From: Gymnothorax reevesii
Lineage: Eukaryota > Chordata > Actinopteri > Anguilliformes > Muraenidae
Assembly (NCBI GenBank): GCA_029721435.1
Contig: CM056592.1
Span: 37,397,611 to 37,461,610 of the forward strand
Direction of reading: 5' to 3'
DNA: 64,000 nucleotides
Under the pieces are notes generated by a model. The model searched no databases and was not told where the DNA came from. It worked only from the letters and a program-made list of their open reading frames with translations. The position numbers and the translations under genes were made by a program. Positions 34,911 through 46,737 of the stretch are shown here, in pieces; the stretch's first letter is position 1, and each line of letters begins with the position of its first letter.

Positions 34911-37900
34911 TCAGAAGGTAGTTTTAAGGCTCGCCTGATTCATAAATCTCACAAGGAATGTAGATCTGACAAACCGCTAGCATCAGCAAGACATGCCAGA
35001 GCTCAGTGAGAGGGAGGAAGAGCTTAGTGCCGTACGGAACGTGTTCCCCAGTAATTCTGCGTGTCTGGCAGAATACAGTCCCGTCACATTCTCGCTTAGA
35101 AATACTGCCACCCTTCAGTCGGTGCTGCCACACTGTGCAATGGACCGCAGGCCTAACCAGCTCATGGATATTTGCACGGAGGGAGGCCGAGGATTGTGGC
35201 AATTCCGACCCGGTCATAGGCCCCTGACTGCTGAAGCCGATGTCCCGTGAAATCTAGCAAAAATTCGGCTTTAAATCAGTTTAGCTTCGTGAAGCAAGAG
35301 AATCTGTGGTGAATTGGATGTGTTTCCTGTGCTCATCTGCCTCCACTTGTCAATAAAACAAATAATATTGAGGCACATTATATTAGTATGTGACATGAAA
35401 TGATAAAAAAAGAAAACAAATGTAAAAGCCCAAAAAAACTATTCCAAATAAAAACAGTCATGAGTTTCCCCGGTCAAAAATACATGAGTCTGTTTAATTT
35501 AGTATCAGTAGATGATTGAGACCATTCGCACGCGCAAAAATTCACACCTTAGGGCCAATAGCACGACGACAGTAAAAACTGTACACTATTATCCTGTCCA
35601 ATAAAATATGAGGATGAGAAATGCACTAAGGAAGACGGCACAGCAAACCGTCGTTTTGAGTTTAAAAACAAAAGCAACAATAATAGCTGCATTGAAATAT
35701 GCCCAAAATAATACTGTACACAAGCACTTTCATGAGCATTCTCCTTGCATGCACAAAAGCTTTTCACATGGGAGCAGAAAGCATTATAGTGCACAAATAC
35801 TCTGAAAAATAATTAAAAAAAAAAAAATCTAGCTGTAAGCGGAATGATATCATTCACACTACAGTGCAAACAGCATGACAAATTTTCAAATTGCATGCAA
35901 TTATCCCATTTATTCCTGTAGAAATTCGTGCAACAGATAGTTCCACTTACAGTGTGGGGGCCAGATTTTCCGTATCATATGCGATACACGCAAAGACCAT
36001 CGCAACGTCCGCCATGATCCGTCAATGGGAGTGGTTCTTCTGATTATAATTCGACACATGCTTGGGTTATGAGCGGGGTTCTGCCGATGCTGGTCGACGC
36101 TAGTCGGCACCGACCACCACTCAGCTTTTCCCGACCGGCACTATTTTTTCAAAGGTCAGTTAAAATGAGCGCATCCAGCGTATAATAAAATCGCTAGAAA
36201 CAATACATGAATGACCACAAATATGCTGCCCCTGCTATTATTGTCAGAATAGCAAACTTTTGTTTTCGACCCGCGCCCTGACATTCTGGCCGCATCCCGG
36301 CTAGTTCTCAATCATTTTCCTTCTTTGTCGCGTTTTCAAATTATCGTAATAATTCATCGCCATTTGAAGACACGGCTTCACTCCATATGCAATCTAACAA
36401 CGATGAAGTAATGGGCTGAATTCAGTACTGTAACATAGGCCTAATTTAACGTGTAATAGGCTTATGTATACGAAAAACAAACTGCTCCGAAACTTCCACG
36501 CTACCTTTTCCCCACACCAGGTGATTTAACTTGCGCTTCATGATCGTTTAAGTTCTTCGTTTAAAAAATGAAAAACCTCCATGCATAGAGTTTTCAATTC
36601 TGCGCGAGAATCTCTACAATGATGAAATAATGACTGACCCGCGTTCCAGTGAAATATTGCTTTTCACTCTCAGTACAGGGAGGGTTGATAATAAAAGTGG
36701 GACTCAGCAATTAAATACAAAAAGCATGAGACTCAAGCCATATGCGTGCAAGTTGACAGGTATGCAATTTTGAATAACGCTGCGTCCAGATAAATGATTG
36801 CCGTATTACCTAAACAAGGAGAACTAGCAGCACCTGACTGTGGAGTGCTCTCGGAGTGAATTTTTTGTTAATTATGAAAATGACTGAGGACACGGCCAGG
36901 ACGAATAATTGTTTTTAACGGGAGTTTAAACCATCCCCCCCCCATTCCCAGTTCTGGCTCCGTCTGCCAAATAATGCCAAAAATTACAGTTATCTAAATA
37001 GTATCGGAAATGTAATCGAAAGTATTTGGATACAAAATAGAAAAAAGAAGTTGATGAACTTCTGTTGACATAGAGGCAATTTTTCGCAGTCAAATTGTCG
37101 CAAAATTTTTCCCAGCTGGCGTGAATAGTGTGCTTGCATACATACCACCACCAACTCTCAGATTAAACCTTCGCCCCTCACTGACAAGATCAGTCGTGAA
37201 AAATGTGTATTATGCTACGTAGCTTGTGGAAGGCGGATTGTCAGGTTAGGAGAAAGCAGAAATTTTCCGTCCAGCTCTCCTAGCGTCCTGGGCAGAACCC
37301 TGTGTGCGATAACCGCAAGTAAGCATGATATGAAGAGTGTCAATCTGTCAAGAGGCTGGCTCAGCTTTGATACCAATGCCATCCTATATTAGGACTCGAG
37401 TGTATGCACAAGAGAACAGTGAACACATAATGGAATTTGTTTACTTTCGTACGCACTTGGCATTCTTTTGTGGACATCAGGAAAGGACTTTTATAAAATC
37501 AAAATATTCATTGTATTGAATTAAGGTCCTTGGTGCATTTTTAACGTTTATAAAAAAAATTAAAATGCAAGCAGAGTGTTTGCCAGAACAACAACAGCCA
37601 TGTTCAAAAGTATATACTTGTTTGCATGCCGCGTGAGTATGTACTGAATACCTTAGGCAACTCTATATCTTAGTAGCAACGCAGTTTATTTGCCAGGTTT
37701 TGACAATAACTGTGTCCCGTACTTCAGTCACATGACCACCGAGTTATCACAATCACCTGGGTGTCGGTGGAGTGTCACCTCTGACTGCGCTGATTTGTGG
37801 AATACAGTTCTTTGAGAAGCTGGGGCTGCCAACTGTGAAATTTGGTCATTGTAGTCTGACATTTGAGTATCTTTGATGACAGGTACATTTCATACTGTGT

Positions 37901-38157
37901 CACTTAGCTTTGCTCTTTCTAGTGTCTCCAGAATAGCTTGCATCCAAAATGCAATTCACAGAAAAAAAAAAGAATAAAAAATATATATAAATATATATAC
38001 ATTGAATATATGCTTGGATAGCTGATATCCATGATCTTTAATAAAATATGTTTCCGACACTCCACATCAGTTGTTTAGACGCTGACCATGAATCTCTGCC
38101 TCAGGACAATTACAAATTCTACACTCTGTTGATCGAAAAAAATGTTGGCAACCATTA
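34911..38157. other. Non-coding, no gene recognised
   Basis: Mostly AT-rich unique sequence. An 85-codon plus ORF at 34993-35250 and its 97-codon opposite-strand shadow have no family resemblance and no splice context. An AT-rich ATATATATAAATATATAT tract lies at about 37979-38000. Confidence 0.4.
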
Positions 38158-38478
38158 GATAAGATATACTTTAGTGAACCCTGTGGGGTAATCTGTCCTC
38201 TGCATTTGACCCATTGTAATTACTTAGGAGCAGAGGAAAGCCACATTGCAGCATCCGAGGATCAACTCTAGTTCCAAGCCAATGCTTTGGCCTGGGCGAC
38301 TCATGGGAGTGTTCCCCTGGTGCATGTCTCCAGGGAAACCCGAGTATCCCAAGGAAACGTACCTGGGGACAACATGCAAACTGCCAGCAGAGAGGTCCTG
38401 GCTGGCTGGGTTTCGAACCCAAAACCTTCTTATAACGAGGTAGAAGGGCTAACCATTGCAGCACCATTCCGCACCACA
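38158..38478 (-). mobile_element. V-SINE-like tRNA-derived SINE
   Basis: Minus-strand reading begins GTGGTGCGGAATGGTGCTGC, then AATGGTTAGCCCTTCTACCTC, a B-box-like GGGTTCGAAACCC, AGTTTGCATGTTGTCCCC, and ends with AATGGGTCAAATGCAGAGGA then ACTAAAGTATATCTTA. This order matches the head, core and tail of fish V-SINE/DANA-type elements (GGTGG-GCAGTGGTTAGC...GTTTGCATGTTCTCCCC...AAATGCAGAGGACA). Plus-strand ORFs across it are incidental. Confidence 0.85.
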
Positions 38479-39266
38479 TATACAGGATACATTTGCTCAC
38501 CAAAAAAATTACTTTTCATATCTTAGCGGCTAGAATCATATTATATTGCAAGTGTCATGTTCTGAAAATTATTCAACCATGTGCATTTACAAACCAGTGA
38601 TAGGGTGAAGCTGGCTGTGAGTAATAGTCCACAGGCTCCATCGGTAACTTGGATATCAATGCCAAATGTAAGGCTGCAAGTAATAGAAATTGATCATATA
38701 ATGAAACATAATGCAATCATAGTACAGTATTTATATCATTACCATTGTATACAAATGTGTTATTCTGTTTGTCTGACCCTTCTGTTGAAATGAGAAATGG
38801 ATTATCGTTCAGATAAGACCTGCTTCTGACAAGTAATATTTTGCCTGCTTTATGCATCAGAAAGATACCAAAAATTGCCTAGCGTGACCTCATTTAAAGA
38901 ACACTCCACTGGTGCTATCGAATTTACATGGAAAAACGCCTCCTAAAATACAACTACATCCTAAGTATTCATCTGTCCACACAGTTGCATGTAGCCCCAG
39001 AAGAAAAATATCAGCAGCTGCAGGAAAATAGGAATTATAGTAGAGATCAGTTTGCACACCTATTGTCAGATGTAGCACATGCAGAAAATGTAGGCCCTGT
39101 ATTCCTGTAGAATACCTCAACAAATTATGTCGCTTGAATTCCCGAAAACAAACTGCCAACTGAGCATCAACCTTCTCACTCAGTGTTTCAGTACTGGTCG
39201 CATCCTTAGATTCACTTCTGTGCTGCACTCATGCCTCAGGAGGCACTACTTAAAATACGCATGGAG
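38479..39266. other. Non-coding, no gene recognised
   Basis: AT-rich unique sequence. Short ORFs on both strands at 38890-39228 were not supported. Confidence 0.4.
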
Positions 39267-39740
39267 TTCAAAGGAGCAGACCGCGCCTCAGCAAAGTATA
39301 TTTCAGCGGAAAGTAGAATTCTTGACGTGTCTTAAATGCATAGTTTTATAAATTTGAATTTGGTAATGATCCAGTGTGACGTATTTGAAAGTCTTCAAAT
39401 AGGCATAAATATCAGGGGGCAGACATTTTTAGCTCACCGGGACGAATGTTCGGAGAGCTATTGTCATACCCCCGGCGTCCGTGTCCGCGTCCGTCCGCGT
39501 CCGCGTCCGTCCACGTGCAGAAAAACTTTAACCTTGCCCCGGCGAGCCTTGTTGTCTTTCTGACAACTCTTGTTACTTGGGGAATCTGAGGCTGCCTTGC
39601 ACTTGTTCACTCGCTCACTCACTTTATTGTTTTCAGTGTAGAACATTCACTTTATAGTGCCCTCTATAGTGGGTGGGTGTACATTTCGAAGGCATTATCC
39701 AATCAAACGCCAGTGCCGCGGTGCTTGTGGCGTCAGTTTT
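39267..39740 (+). mobile_element. TTAA-class element, copy A (interrupted)
   Basis: It begins TTCAAAGGAGCAGACC, then CTCAGCAAAGTATATTTCAG, CGGAAAGTAGAATTCTTGAC, CAGTGTGAC, GTCTTCAAAT, ATCAGGGGGCAGACATTTTT, and resumes after a nested insertion with ACTTGGGGAATC and CCAATCAAACGCCAGTG. Copies at 40680-40872 and 48594-48959 share these blocks. The right terminal repeat was not found, so this copy is truncated or longer than drawn. Confidence 0.8.
39432..39573. mobile_element. Nested ~142-bp element with TA target duplication
   Basis: Copy A reads ...CATTTTTA, then GCTCACCGGGACG...CAACTCTTGT, then TACTTGGGG. The uninterrupted copies at 48.76 kb and (in reverse) 40.72 kb read CATTTTTACTTGGGG, so the insertion boundaries and the TA duplication are directly visible. 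The insert carries GAGCTATTGTCATACCCCC followed by a CCGTGTCCGCGTCCGTCC tract at 39479-39512. TA targeting suggests a Tc1/mariner-type transposase; the ends are only weakly inverted. Confidence 0.9.
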
Positions 39741-40679
39741 TCTCTCGTGACATCAGTTATTCTTTTTCCTTTCATCCGGGCAATGGAGTTGTACAGAGGG
39801 CCTTCAGTAAGCTGTCCCTTTACGGCTTGACTGCCTGCAAGCTGTTTTTATTTAAGCTGGCCTTATTAACAGTCAAACGATTTATCAACTGAGCGACCAA
39901 GACCAATACTTGACCTATAATTAGAAATGATAATGAAAAGGTGAATTCCCATTGCCAACATTTATATAATTGATATGGCAAAGTAAATCCAAAACTTTTG
40001 CTGACTTTGCAGCATTTATTTTTGCCGTTCTTAGGATTGACACAGCTGTGCAACTTGCCTTTCAGCATCCTTTATGCTAGTTTCTCACTATCACAATTCG
40101 CGCCATGATTGAAATCGTGTTTTAAATCGCAGAGTAATTGTGGTGATCCTGTCAGATCTTATCAGATCTCGAGCTCAGTCATGGCAATCTTATTGATCGT
40201 AGAAAAGTTTTGGACGGTTCAAAAATTTCCTATGATCAGCACGATTAATTGTCAATCGAGATCATCACATCATCTTGTCTCCAAACCTGAAATTTCAGAG
40301 AAGTTACACGATCAGCTGTGAATGGCCAATCGTGAGGTTCGTAACGAAGCACATGACAGTGGGAACTAAGCATTAGCCGTGATAACATTCAGAATAAAGA
40401 AAGGATTCTTGCAGCCTCGCAAACTAATTTACCCAAATCTGTGCTGCTTAACGAGCAACACAAGCGCTGAAATTATGAGGACATATTGATATTTTACATC
40501 ATCATTTATGCGCAGAAGATGACTCCTCATAATTTTGTGTGGAAATGTATAACAATGCTATCTAAAGTAGACTGTCATCGGTTTTTACCAATTGGTCTGA
40601 GCAACTGTGGCTAATCAGGAGACATTAACTGCGACAGGTGTAGGTTATTAAGAATTTTTTAAAAGGTGAGCTTTCCGAA
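39741..40679. other. Non-coding, no gene recognised
   Basis: Unique sequence with GATCT/GATC-rich motifs at about 40145-40275. No exon supported. Confidence 0.4.
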
Positions 40680-40872
40680 GATCAAATTAAAAATCAGAAG
40701 ATCCCCCAAGTAAAAATGCTTGCCCCCTGATATTGAAGCCAATTTGAAGACTCGCTGGTTTAAAAATGCGTCACACTGGATTATTATGAAATCAAAAAAT
40801 TCAGTTTAGACGCTTCAAGAATTCTACTTTGCGCTGCATTACACTTTGCCGAAGTGCGGCCTCCTCTTTTAA
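40680..40872 (-). mobile_element. TTAA-class element, copy B (truncated)
   Basis: Reverse-complement blocks match copies A and C: TTAAAAGAGGAGGCCGCAC, TTCGGCAAAGTGTAATGCAG, CAAAGTAGAATTCTTGAAGC, AATAATCCAGTGTGACGC, CAGCGAGTCTTCAAATTGGC, CATTTTTACTTGGGGG. The TTAA end is at 40869-40872. The other end is cut off. Confidence 0.85.
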
Positions 40873-40901
40873 TGCAGAGTGCTGATATCGATGCCTGTTC
40901 A

Positions 40902-40985
40902 AATTGAAGCACTGATTACTAAAACCCCACAAGTCAAGTCAAGTCAAGTGTGACTTATGGGGTTTTAGTAATAGGTGCTTCAATT
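40902..40985. repeat. Compact hairpin / miniature foldback (84 bp)
   Basis: AATTGAAGCACTGATTACTA and AAAACCCCACAAGTCA pair with TGACTTATGGGGTTTTAGTA and ATAGGTGCTTCAATT around a short loop of GTCAA repeats (about 40930-40948). Almost the entire 84 bp folds back. It is bounded by AATT on both sides. Confidence 0.9.
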
Positions 40986-41574
40986 ATGGGGACATTGAGA
41001 CTGTTCACATACAAAAATAAACATATTTGAAGCAGAAAGCATAAATCTGAAAAGCTGCAACTTGCTTCCTTAACTTGCTTAACTTTGCTTAAGCCAAAGG
41101 GAAAAAAAGCCAAATTGAATTAAATATTCGTACCCTGAGATGGATATCATTAATTGTCCAAAATTGTCTTTGATTAACATACGCTCAATATATACTGTTG
41201 CATATTTACTAAAACAACGCTGAATAAGAGTTTTGCATAAGCCGACAACCATGTGGGAAATTAATCTTCAATATTTTGAATTGCAGCCCAGAATTGCAAG
41301 TCCCTAAGTCCTAAAAGAAAATGAAATGACATTTTCAATTAAAATTCAAAATAAGCTATCAATGGAACAAAGAGTGAATTACAACACTACTTCCCCAATG
41401 TATTCATTCAGTGAGGAAAATTCCGCACACAGTATTGTATATACTCCCAATTAGTATGAATCTGTTAATGCCAGAAGGTCATTTTTTTTTCCTGATGGCA
41501 CACTTCCACTCAAAGTTTTCCATGCCGATGTATTGTTTTACGTTGCCATCTACTGCCAGTATTTTTAGCTGCGA
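40986..41574. other. Non-coding, no gene recognised
   Basis: AT-rich unique sequence. No exon, RNA gene or transposon signature was recognised. Confidence 0.4.
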
Positions 41575-42225
41575 CCAAGCAGCTCTATGAACGCTTCTGT
41601 CTGTCCGTCCGTCTGTCCGTCTGTGACACCTTTTTCACCATGTTCCTGTCATCGTATCATCATGAAATTTTCAGGAGTTATTGACCTTCACCAAAGTGAT
41701 GTCCATGCGCAAGGTCGAGGTCAAAGGTCAAAGGTCAAGTTCACAGAGGTCACAACCTTGTTTGCAGGTTTTCGCGCTGTAACTCCAGTTGGAATTCATG
41801 GATCGCTATGAAATTTTGGGAATAGCTTCTAGGCATAGAGGAGGTGTTCCCTACTCTTTTTTAAGGTCATCCGTCAAATCCCAAAGTCACACAGGTAAAA
41901 AAAGTGTCAATTTTGCCCGATTTGACGATTTTCGCACCGTAACTCAAGTTTAATTCAATGAATGGCTATGAAATCTTAGAATAAGCTTCTTGGTATAGAG
42001 GAGGAGTTCCCTATTCATTTTCAAGGTCATCTGTTGAATCCCAAGGTGACACCGGTCAAAAAAGTGTCGATTTTGCCCCAATTTCACAGTTTTCGCACCG
42101 TAACTCGAGTTTAACTTGATGGATGGCTATTTAAACTTACAACAAGCTTCTTGGTACAGAGGAAGGGATCCCTATTGATTTTCAAGGTCATTGCTAATTT
42201 CGAGGTCACACTTGTACAAGAAACC
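41575..42225 (+). repeat. Element with TCCG tract and a ~160-bp tandem array
   Basis: It begins with GCGACCAAGCAGCTCTATGA and a CTGTCTGTCCGTCCGTC tract at 41600-41625. Then come three ~160-bp units whose TTTTCGC start points are at 41769, 41929 and 42090. Each unit carries CGTAACTC, GGCTATGAAAT, AGCTTCTTGGTATAGAGGAG, GTTCCCTATT, TTTTCAAGGTCAT and AAAAGTGTC. AGGTCA half-sites are frequent, including three spaced by one base at 41718-41737. A 74-codon ORF at the start is incidental. Confidence 0.85.
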
Positions 42226-42797
42226 ACCAGTCATGGACACTAGGCCACGTGACGGATGCTAGGCCAGGTCGTAGCTATTAGATCCCTCTGATCTACCTGT
42301 TCCATGATAGTTACTGATCTTTCAATACCTTTCTTAGTAGGAAGTTGTGTCACCAAGCCCCCCCCATATAACAATGTAAACAGTGAATAGTTGGTCAATG
42401 GGGGGGAAGCATTGTGTCATGATTGACGTGAAATCTCGTCAATGGCAGGGAACAGGTTAATTACGAGTGTGATTCTTCCTTTTTCCGTTGACCCTCCTTT
42501 TTCTGCCGGGGGCGCTTGAGCGTGCATTCAGCGTTCCGCACAGCATGTTAAACTGCAGCAATATCCAAAAGTTTTATTGCTTGACGTGAAAAAAATATAT
42601 AAATAAAGATATAATTAAAAGTGTCAGAGGAAAACATATCAAGCAGCAGGCATTAAAATGCGCAAAACGACACAAACTTCAGCCTCAGGTGGCCACTGGA
42701 ATAGCTGCCCTCACACAATGGCAGAAAGTTTGAGTGACAGCTGAGAAACATGCAGTCATTGCGTTTACCTCAGAGGCACACTTACCCCGGTGCTCAC
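42226..42797. other. Non-coding, no gene recognised
   Basis: Unique sequence with a C run at about 42358-42366 and a G run at about 42402-42408. Confidence 0.4.
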
Positions 42798-42830
42798 CTT
42801 CCATGTTCCATATTGTAATTTCAGGGGGAG
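42798..42830 (-). CDS. Possible 33-nt exon (weak)
   Basis: On the minus strand a CAG precedes CTCCCCCTGAAATTACAA and the segment ends ATGGAAG before GTGAGC, a good donor. If it followed the exon at 43457-43680, the phases would fit: that exon ends one base into a codon and this one would supply two bases, reading A-PPEITIWNME. Against it, the polypyrimidine tract is poor (a G-rich GGCGGGG interrupts it) and the segment is very short. A longer open stretch (42685-42876) surrounds it in the same frame. Confidence 0.15.
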
Positions 42831-43456
42831 CTGAACCTTTTAACCCCGCCAAAAAGGCTCCATTTCCACATTGCATGTACTGTCAATCCCCCGCAATCCG
42901 CCGCCAGCAGGGGCCAAGCAGGGGAGGTCATTTAGGATCTCAGCAAGGGTATATGACATTTTTAGTCATTCCCTCCTTCTCGTTTGGGTCGGAAAGCTGG
43001 CGCTCGGTCGGCCCAACTCTCCAAATCCCCACCGATTCTCAGACAATTGAACAGCGCCCTGGAGGCAATGCGCAATACAGCAGACCAGAATCCACAATTA
43101 CATTTGATTTAGTGTTAAATAGATTTCAAAACTCCGGGTAGGATGGCAGAAGATCACAATCATAATGAACCATTGATGACCATATTTAGCATTCAGAGAG
43201 CATAACTTCCTGTTTGACATTTAATCGCCGAGCAGACGGGTTATCTTCGTCGGAGAGTTACAGTGTTGCGGGGGAATTCCTATGCCAAGAATGAAAGGGA
43301 GCAAATAAGAATTATTTATACGGTGGAACATATCTAACTGCAAAGTATTACAAAAAAAAAATCAGTTTATGGGAGAGAATAAGAGCAATGGCCAACTCCA
43401 CTGCGTAACTTGTAAACTCAATAAACATATCCTCAGCTCTCGTGGACAGCTCTTAC

Positions 43457-43680
43457 CGTAAAGCTTGGTGAATGATTTTATGACCAATTTCCGCACGTTG
43501 GGCTGAGCCTTGACTGCCCGATGACACATGACCGCGCCCATGAGCTCAGATATTTCACCGGGGCGACTGGATCTCAAAGTTGCCGCGATGCCCTTCATCG
43601 CTGAAACCTCCGGAACGTTATCTATGAAGGTATCAGTGTATTTCAAATTCAGCTTCACTTTGAAAATCCCCAGAGGCATA
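43457..43680 (-). CDS. Internal coding exon of an unidentified gene
   Basis: On the minus strand the sequence CTTCTTTCATCATTAG is a good acceptor, followed by a 224-nt segment open throughout. It ends ...AAGCTTTACG before GTAAGAGC, a near-consensus donor. The first base completes an upstream codon and one base is carried into the next exon. The 74 complete codons start MPLGIFKVKLNLKYTDTFID; the middle part has VSAMKGIAATLRSSRPGEIS and the end has RKLVIKSFTKLY. The composition is that of a globular protein: a predicted strand-rich start, then helical stretches, with two MG/MC motifs. I do not recognise the family. A SEA-like or other extracellular fold is a loose thought only. No neighbouring exon was confidently placed, implying large introns. 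Confidence 0.7.
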
Positions 43681-46469
43681 CTAATGATGAAAGAAGCACA
43701 ACACCAATGCCAAAGGAAACAAGGAAGAGATGATTTATGCTGCTCTCTCCTCCTATTTGCAGTTCATTAAGTCACTGTCTACTTGTAATGGCCAGGCGAA
43801 AATTAAGGTACTGGATATAAGAACTTTAGGATCAGCATCATTAGGGAGAGAGAAATGGGCTCTTTGATGAGGCGGACTGCAGAAATCTATACCGCACAAC
43901 TTAATCAGGCGACGCATTGATCTCTGGCATTGAGGAACCGGCGACGTCTCCTTCGGCCGAGATAACTGGGATCGTGACGTCCATACGGGATACGAGACTC
44001 CAGCCCGAGGAAACTCTTCCTTTAGATTGCATGCAGCTCTAGCACACACCAATGGAATCCAGAATGGAATGATTTGGGGGAGGGGAGCGGCCAATCTTGC
44101 CCGAAACGGGCCGGCGTGGGCGCCGGTTTTCGCTACAGCCTAAAGCAACTGATTCGATTTATCTGCGGTGTTGATTGAACACCCTGATTAGGTAATCAGT
44201 TGAAACTAGAGGTGTAGCGCTGGGCTAAAATTAGAACTTCGACACAACTGATCCTTTTCAGTAAAAGACTAGATGCCGTTGGGGGGAAGTGCTGCGGTTT
44301 CATTTCTGTCTATACCTCATTGGTATGAATCACACTCCTTATCTTCGGTATGTGGAAGCTGAATCCATTACTATAATGGCAGTTTATCGTTTGAACCATA
44401 ATTGGGAAAAGTGACAGTTTTCATGTTTTAGTCATTTTCGCGATTTCACATCCACAACAGCAATCACAGGAAGAAAAAAAGTAGTTTGAACAGGAGTTTG
44501 AATGTTAAACTGTCTCCAACTTCAAAATCTCAGGCTATCTGATCTGACAGACAACGCTCACACTGGGCAGCAACGTGGTTCAGTGCTAACTTGCTAACAG
44601 ACGGTCACTGCATTTTGTTCACGGCAGGCCTTTGCTAAAACCTTCTCAAACAACATTCACTCAGCATGAAATATGTCTGAACATAGTACATGAGCTATCA
44701 CGAAAATGTTTAACTTTTTCATACAATGATTTTGATGCCATTTGAATTTCTTTTTTGTCACTTGATGTGACAGATGCGATAAGCCTCTCCCGAATTTAAT
44801 GGGACTCATGGCAAATCCATGATGTTTCTCGAAACATCTGACTTACCAGCCTATCCTCTTGTTAAGTCTGACGTAATGCATCAAATGCTAATGCTGTATC
44901 CGGGTCCAAACAGTTACCATGTTACAAGCCAGTTACCATGTTCACACCGGCAAATTTCTTTCCTGAAGTCCCCAAATGGGTCAAAACGGGATTAATATCC
45001 TATAATTCAAACCGTGTGGGCGCCGTGCTCAAGAGAATAAGGGAATTATGGTGGTCAGTAAAGTGGGGCTGAGCCCAGGCCAAACGGATCCTGCACTCGG
45101 ACAGTGGAAGTATTTACCAATGTAAACGGGTCTTGCTAAAAGACCCACTTGCAAATGTTAATCTGAGAGTGGAATACTGCATTACTGAAATCGGCCTGAC
45201 GTTTCACTCATTTCTTTTTAACTTTCTTCATGAGCTGTATCCATTAACCCTTCACCTTCTCATCAACCGGCAAGCAATAAAATGACAACTCCTGACATGT
45301 CTGACTGATGAACGCACATCGGAATACAACGCCAAGGCATACTGCCAGTCCAGTGTCAAGCACTGGACCAAGGAAACAGTATTATCACGTGATGCATTAC
45401 ACCACGGTTTAACAAGAGGATAGTTTGAACAGCTGGCGAGTCAGGTTAATGATTCTGTAAAAATACAAATCTCACTAAGCATTGGCTCCGGTCCCTGCTG
45501 TGGCTTGGGTTTCTAACTAAACGTGTAGAGATGATGTTTGCAAGAACTCAGCCGTTGGGCAAGGCCTCTATCCCCAAAAACTGCCTCAAGGGCTTCAACC
45601 CTGCTCCTCTCTATCCCTTCACACTTAGGACTGTCCTATGTGGCATTTCTCTCAAAATGTCCTCAAAAAAGAAAACAATTCTCTTAATGGACGTTTCCCT
45701 GGTTAAATAGAGGTTGAGAAGAAAAATACTAAGGCAGTGACAACGGCGATGCCCTAAAATCAGTTTCTGTTTTTGATCAAATTATAGAGTAGAATCTGAG
45801 GTTCATTTCTTGTTTCCACTTACTGAAAATGAGCCAAAGTGCCACATATCATTTTTACACGCTTATCCTTGGTGCTGAGCTGCCAGCTAACAATGCCAGG
45901 GAATTGCAGATATAAACAACTGCTTTCAACACATCGATGTAAAGCAAATAGTTTCATTAGAAGAATCGAAGGGAGAAGATGAGAAAAATGACTTTTTCAC
46001 GGCGTTTCATCACCCAGTTCGCTTAAATACGTCGGCCATTCTATTACCAGACTTCGCAGCCAAACTATTTGCACCTAAACATGGAATAAACTGTCAGCCT
46101 ACTTAATCGGTGAGCCGCTCTCTTGAAAGATATTTTAAGCACCCAATGTAGTGAGAGTTTTATACTGAAGACTGCAAATATGTGCAAAAATATGAATAAA
46201 TTATGTAGAAAACAAAACATGATGTACAACTGACAGAATACGGTCTACAAGTACAACGTAGATGCCGCCGGTTAGTAATAATAATAATAAAAATTGATGA
46301 TTTTTAAGTGTCCAGTACTGCAGCCTGGTGGGTCACATGACCCCATTGGCTGTATCGTGTCACAAATGTGCAACTCTGCTCACTGTAGCAATATGGAAGC
46401 AGGACGTTCGTTTACTATTTCATGACTGAAAGATTTAGCATTAGCCCAAATTGAAAGTACAAGGCGGCG
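43681..46469. other. Non-coding, probably intronic
   Basis: This lies 5' of the exon on the minus strand. Unique sequence, with a GGCCGGCGTGGGCGCCGG GC palindrome-like patch at about 44109-44126 and an AAT tract near 46275-46290. No further exon with suitable splice sites was recognised. Confidence 0.4.
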
Positions 46470-46630
46470 GGTGGGATGAAATTGAACAGAGCTGTGTGGG
46501 CCTGTGGTGAGATACGCCATCCCAACACGTCACTCCTAATTACATGATAAATTAATATGAGAGCCGAGAATGAGGAGATAATCCCATGTCAGCACTTTTA
46601 AATTCTGCTGTCTTAAGGTATTGCTGGCCT
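46470..46630. other. Candidate conserved non-coding element
   Basis: A dense block of AT cores: CCTAATTACATGATAAATTA, ATATGAGAGCCGAGAATGAG and GGAGATAATCCCATGTC. It is repeat-free and has no ORF. TAATTA with GATAATCC is typical of homeodomain-bound enhancers. Inferred from motif texture only. Confidence 0.35.
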
Positions 46631-46689
46631 CCTGACAGTGACTTCTAGTCTGGAGTGCTGAAAGCAGGTATTTACTTTATAAAGCTCAC

Positions 46690-46737
46690 TAACACATACA
46701 CGCACGCACACACACACGCACACACACACCCACACAC
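46690..46737. repeat. (CA)n microsatellite
   Basis: Imperfect CA repeat with GCACGC and CCC interruptions. Confidence 0.9.

Noticed and set aside
34924..35250. Open frames on both strands (97 and 85 codons)
   Set aside because: No family resemblance and no splice signals. Best treated as fortuitous or non-coding.
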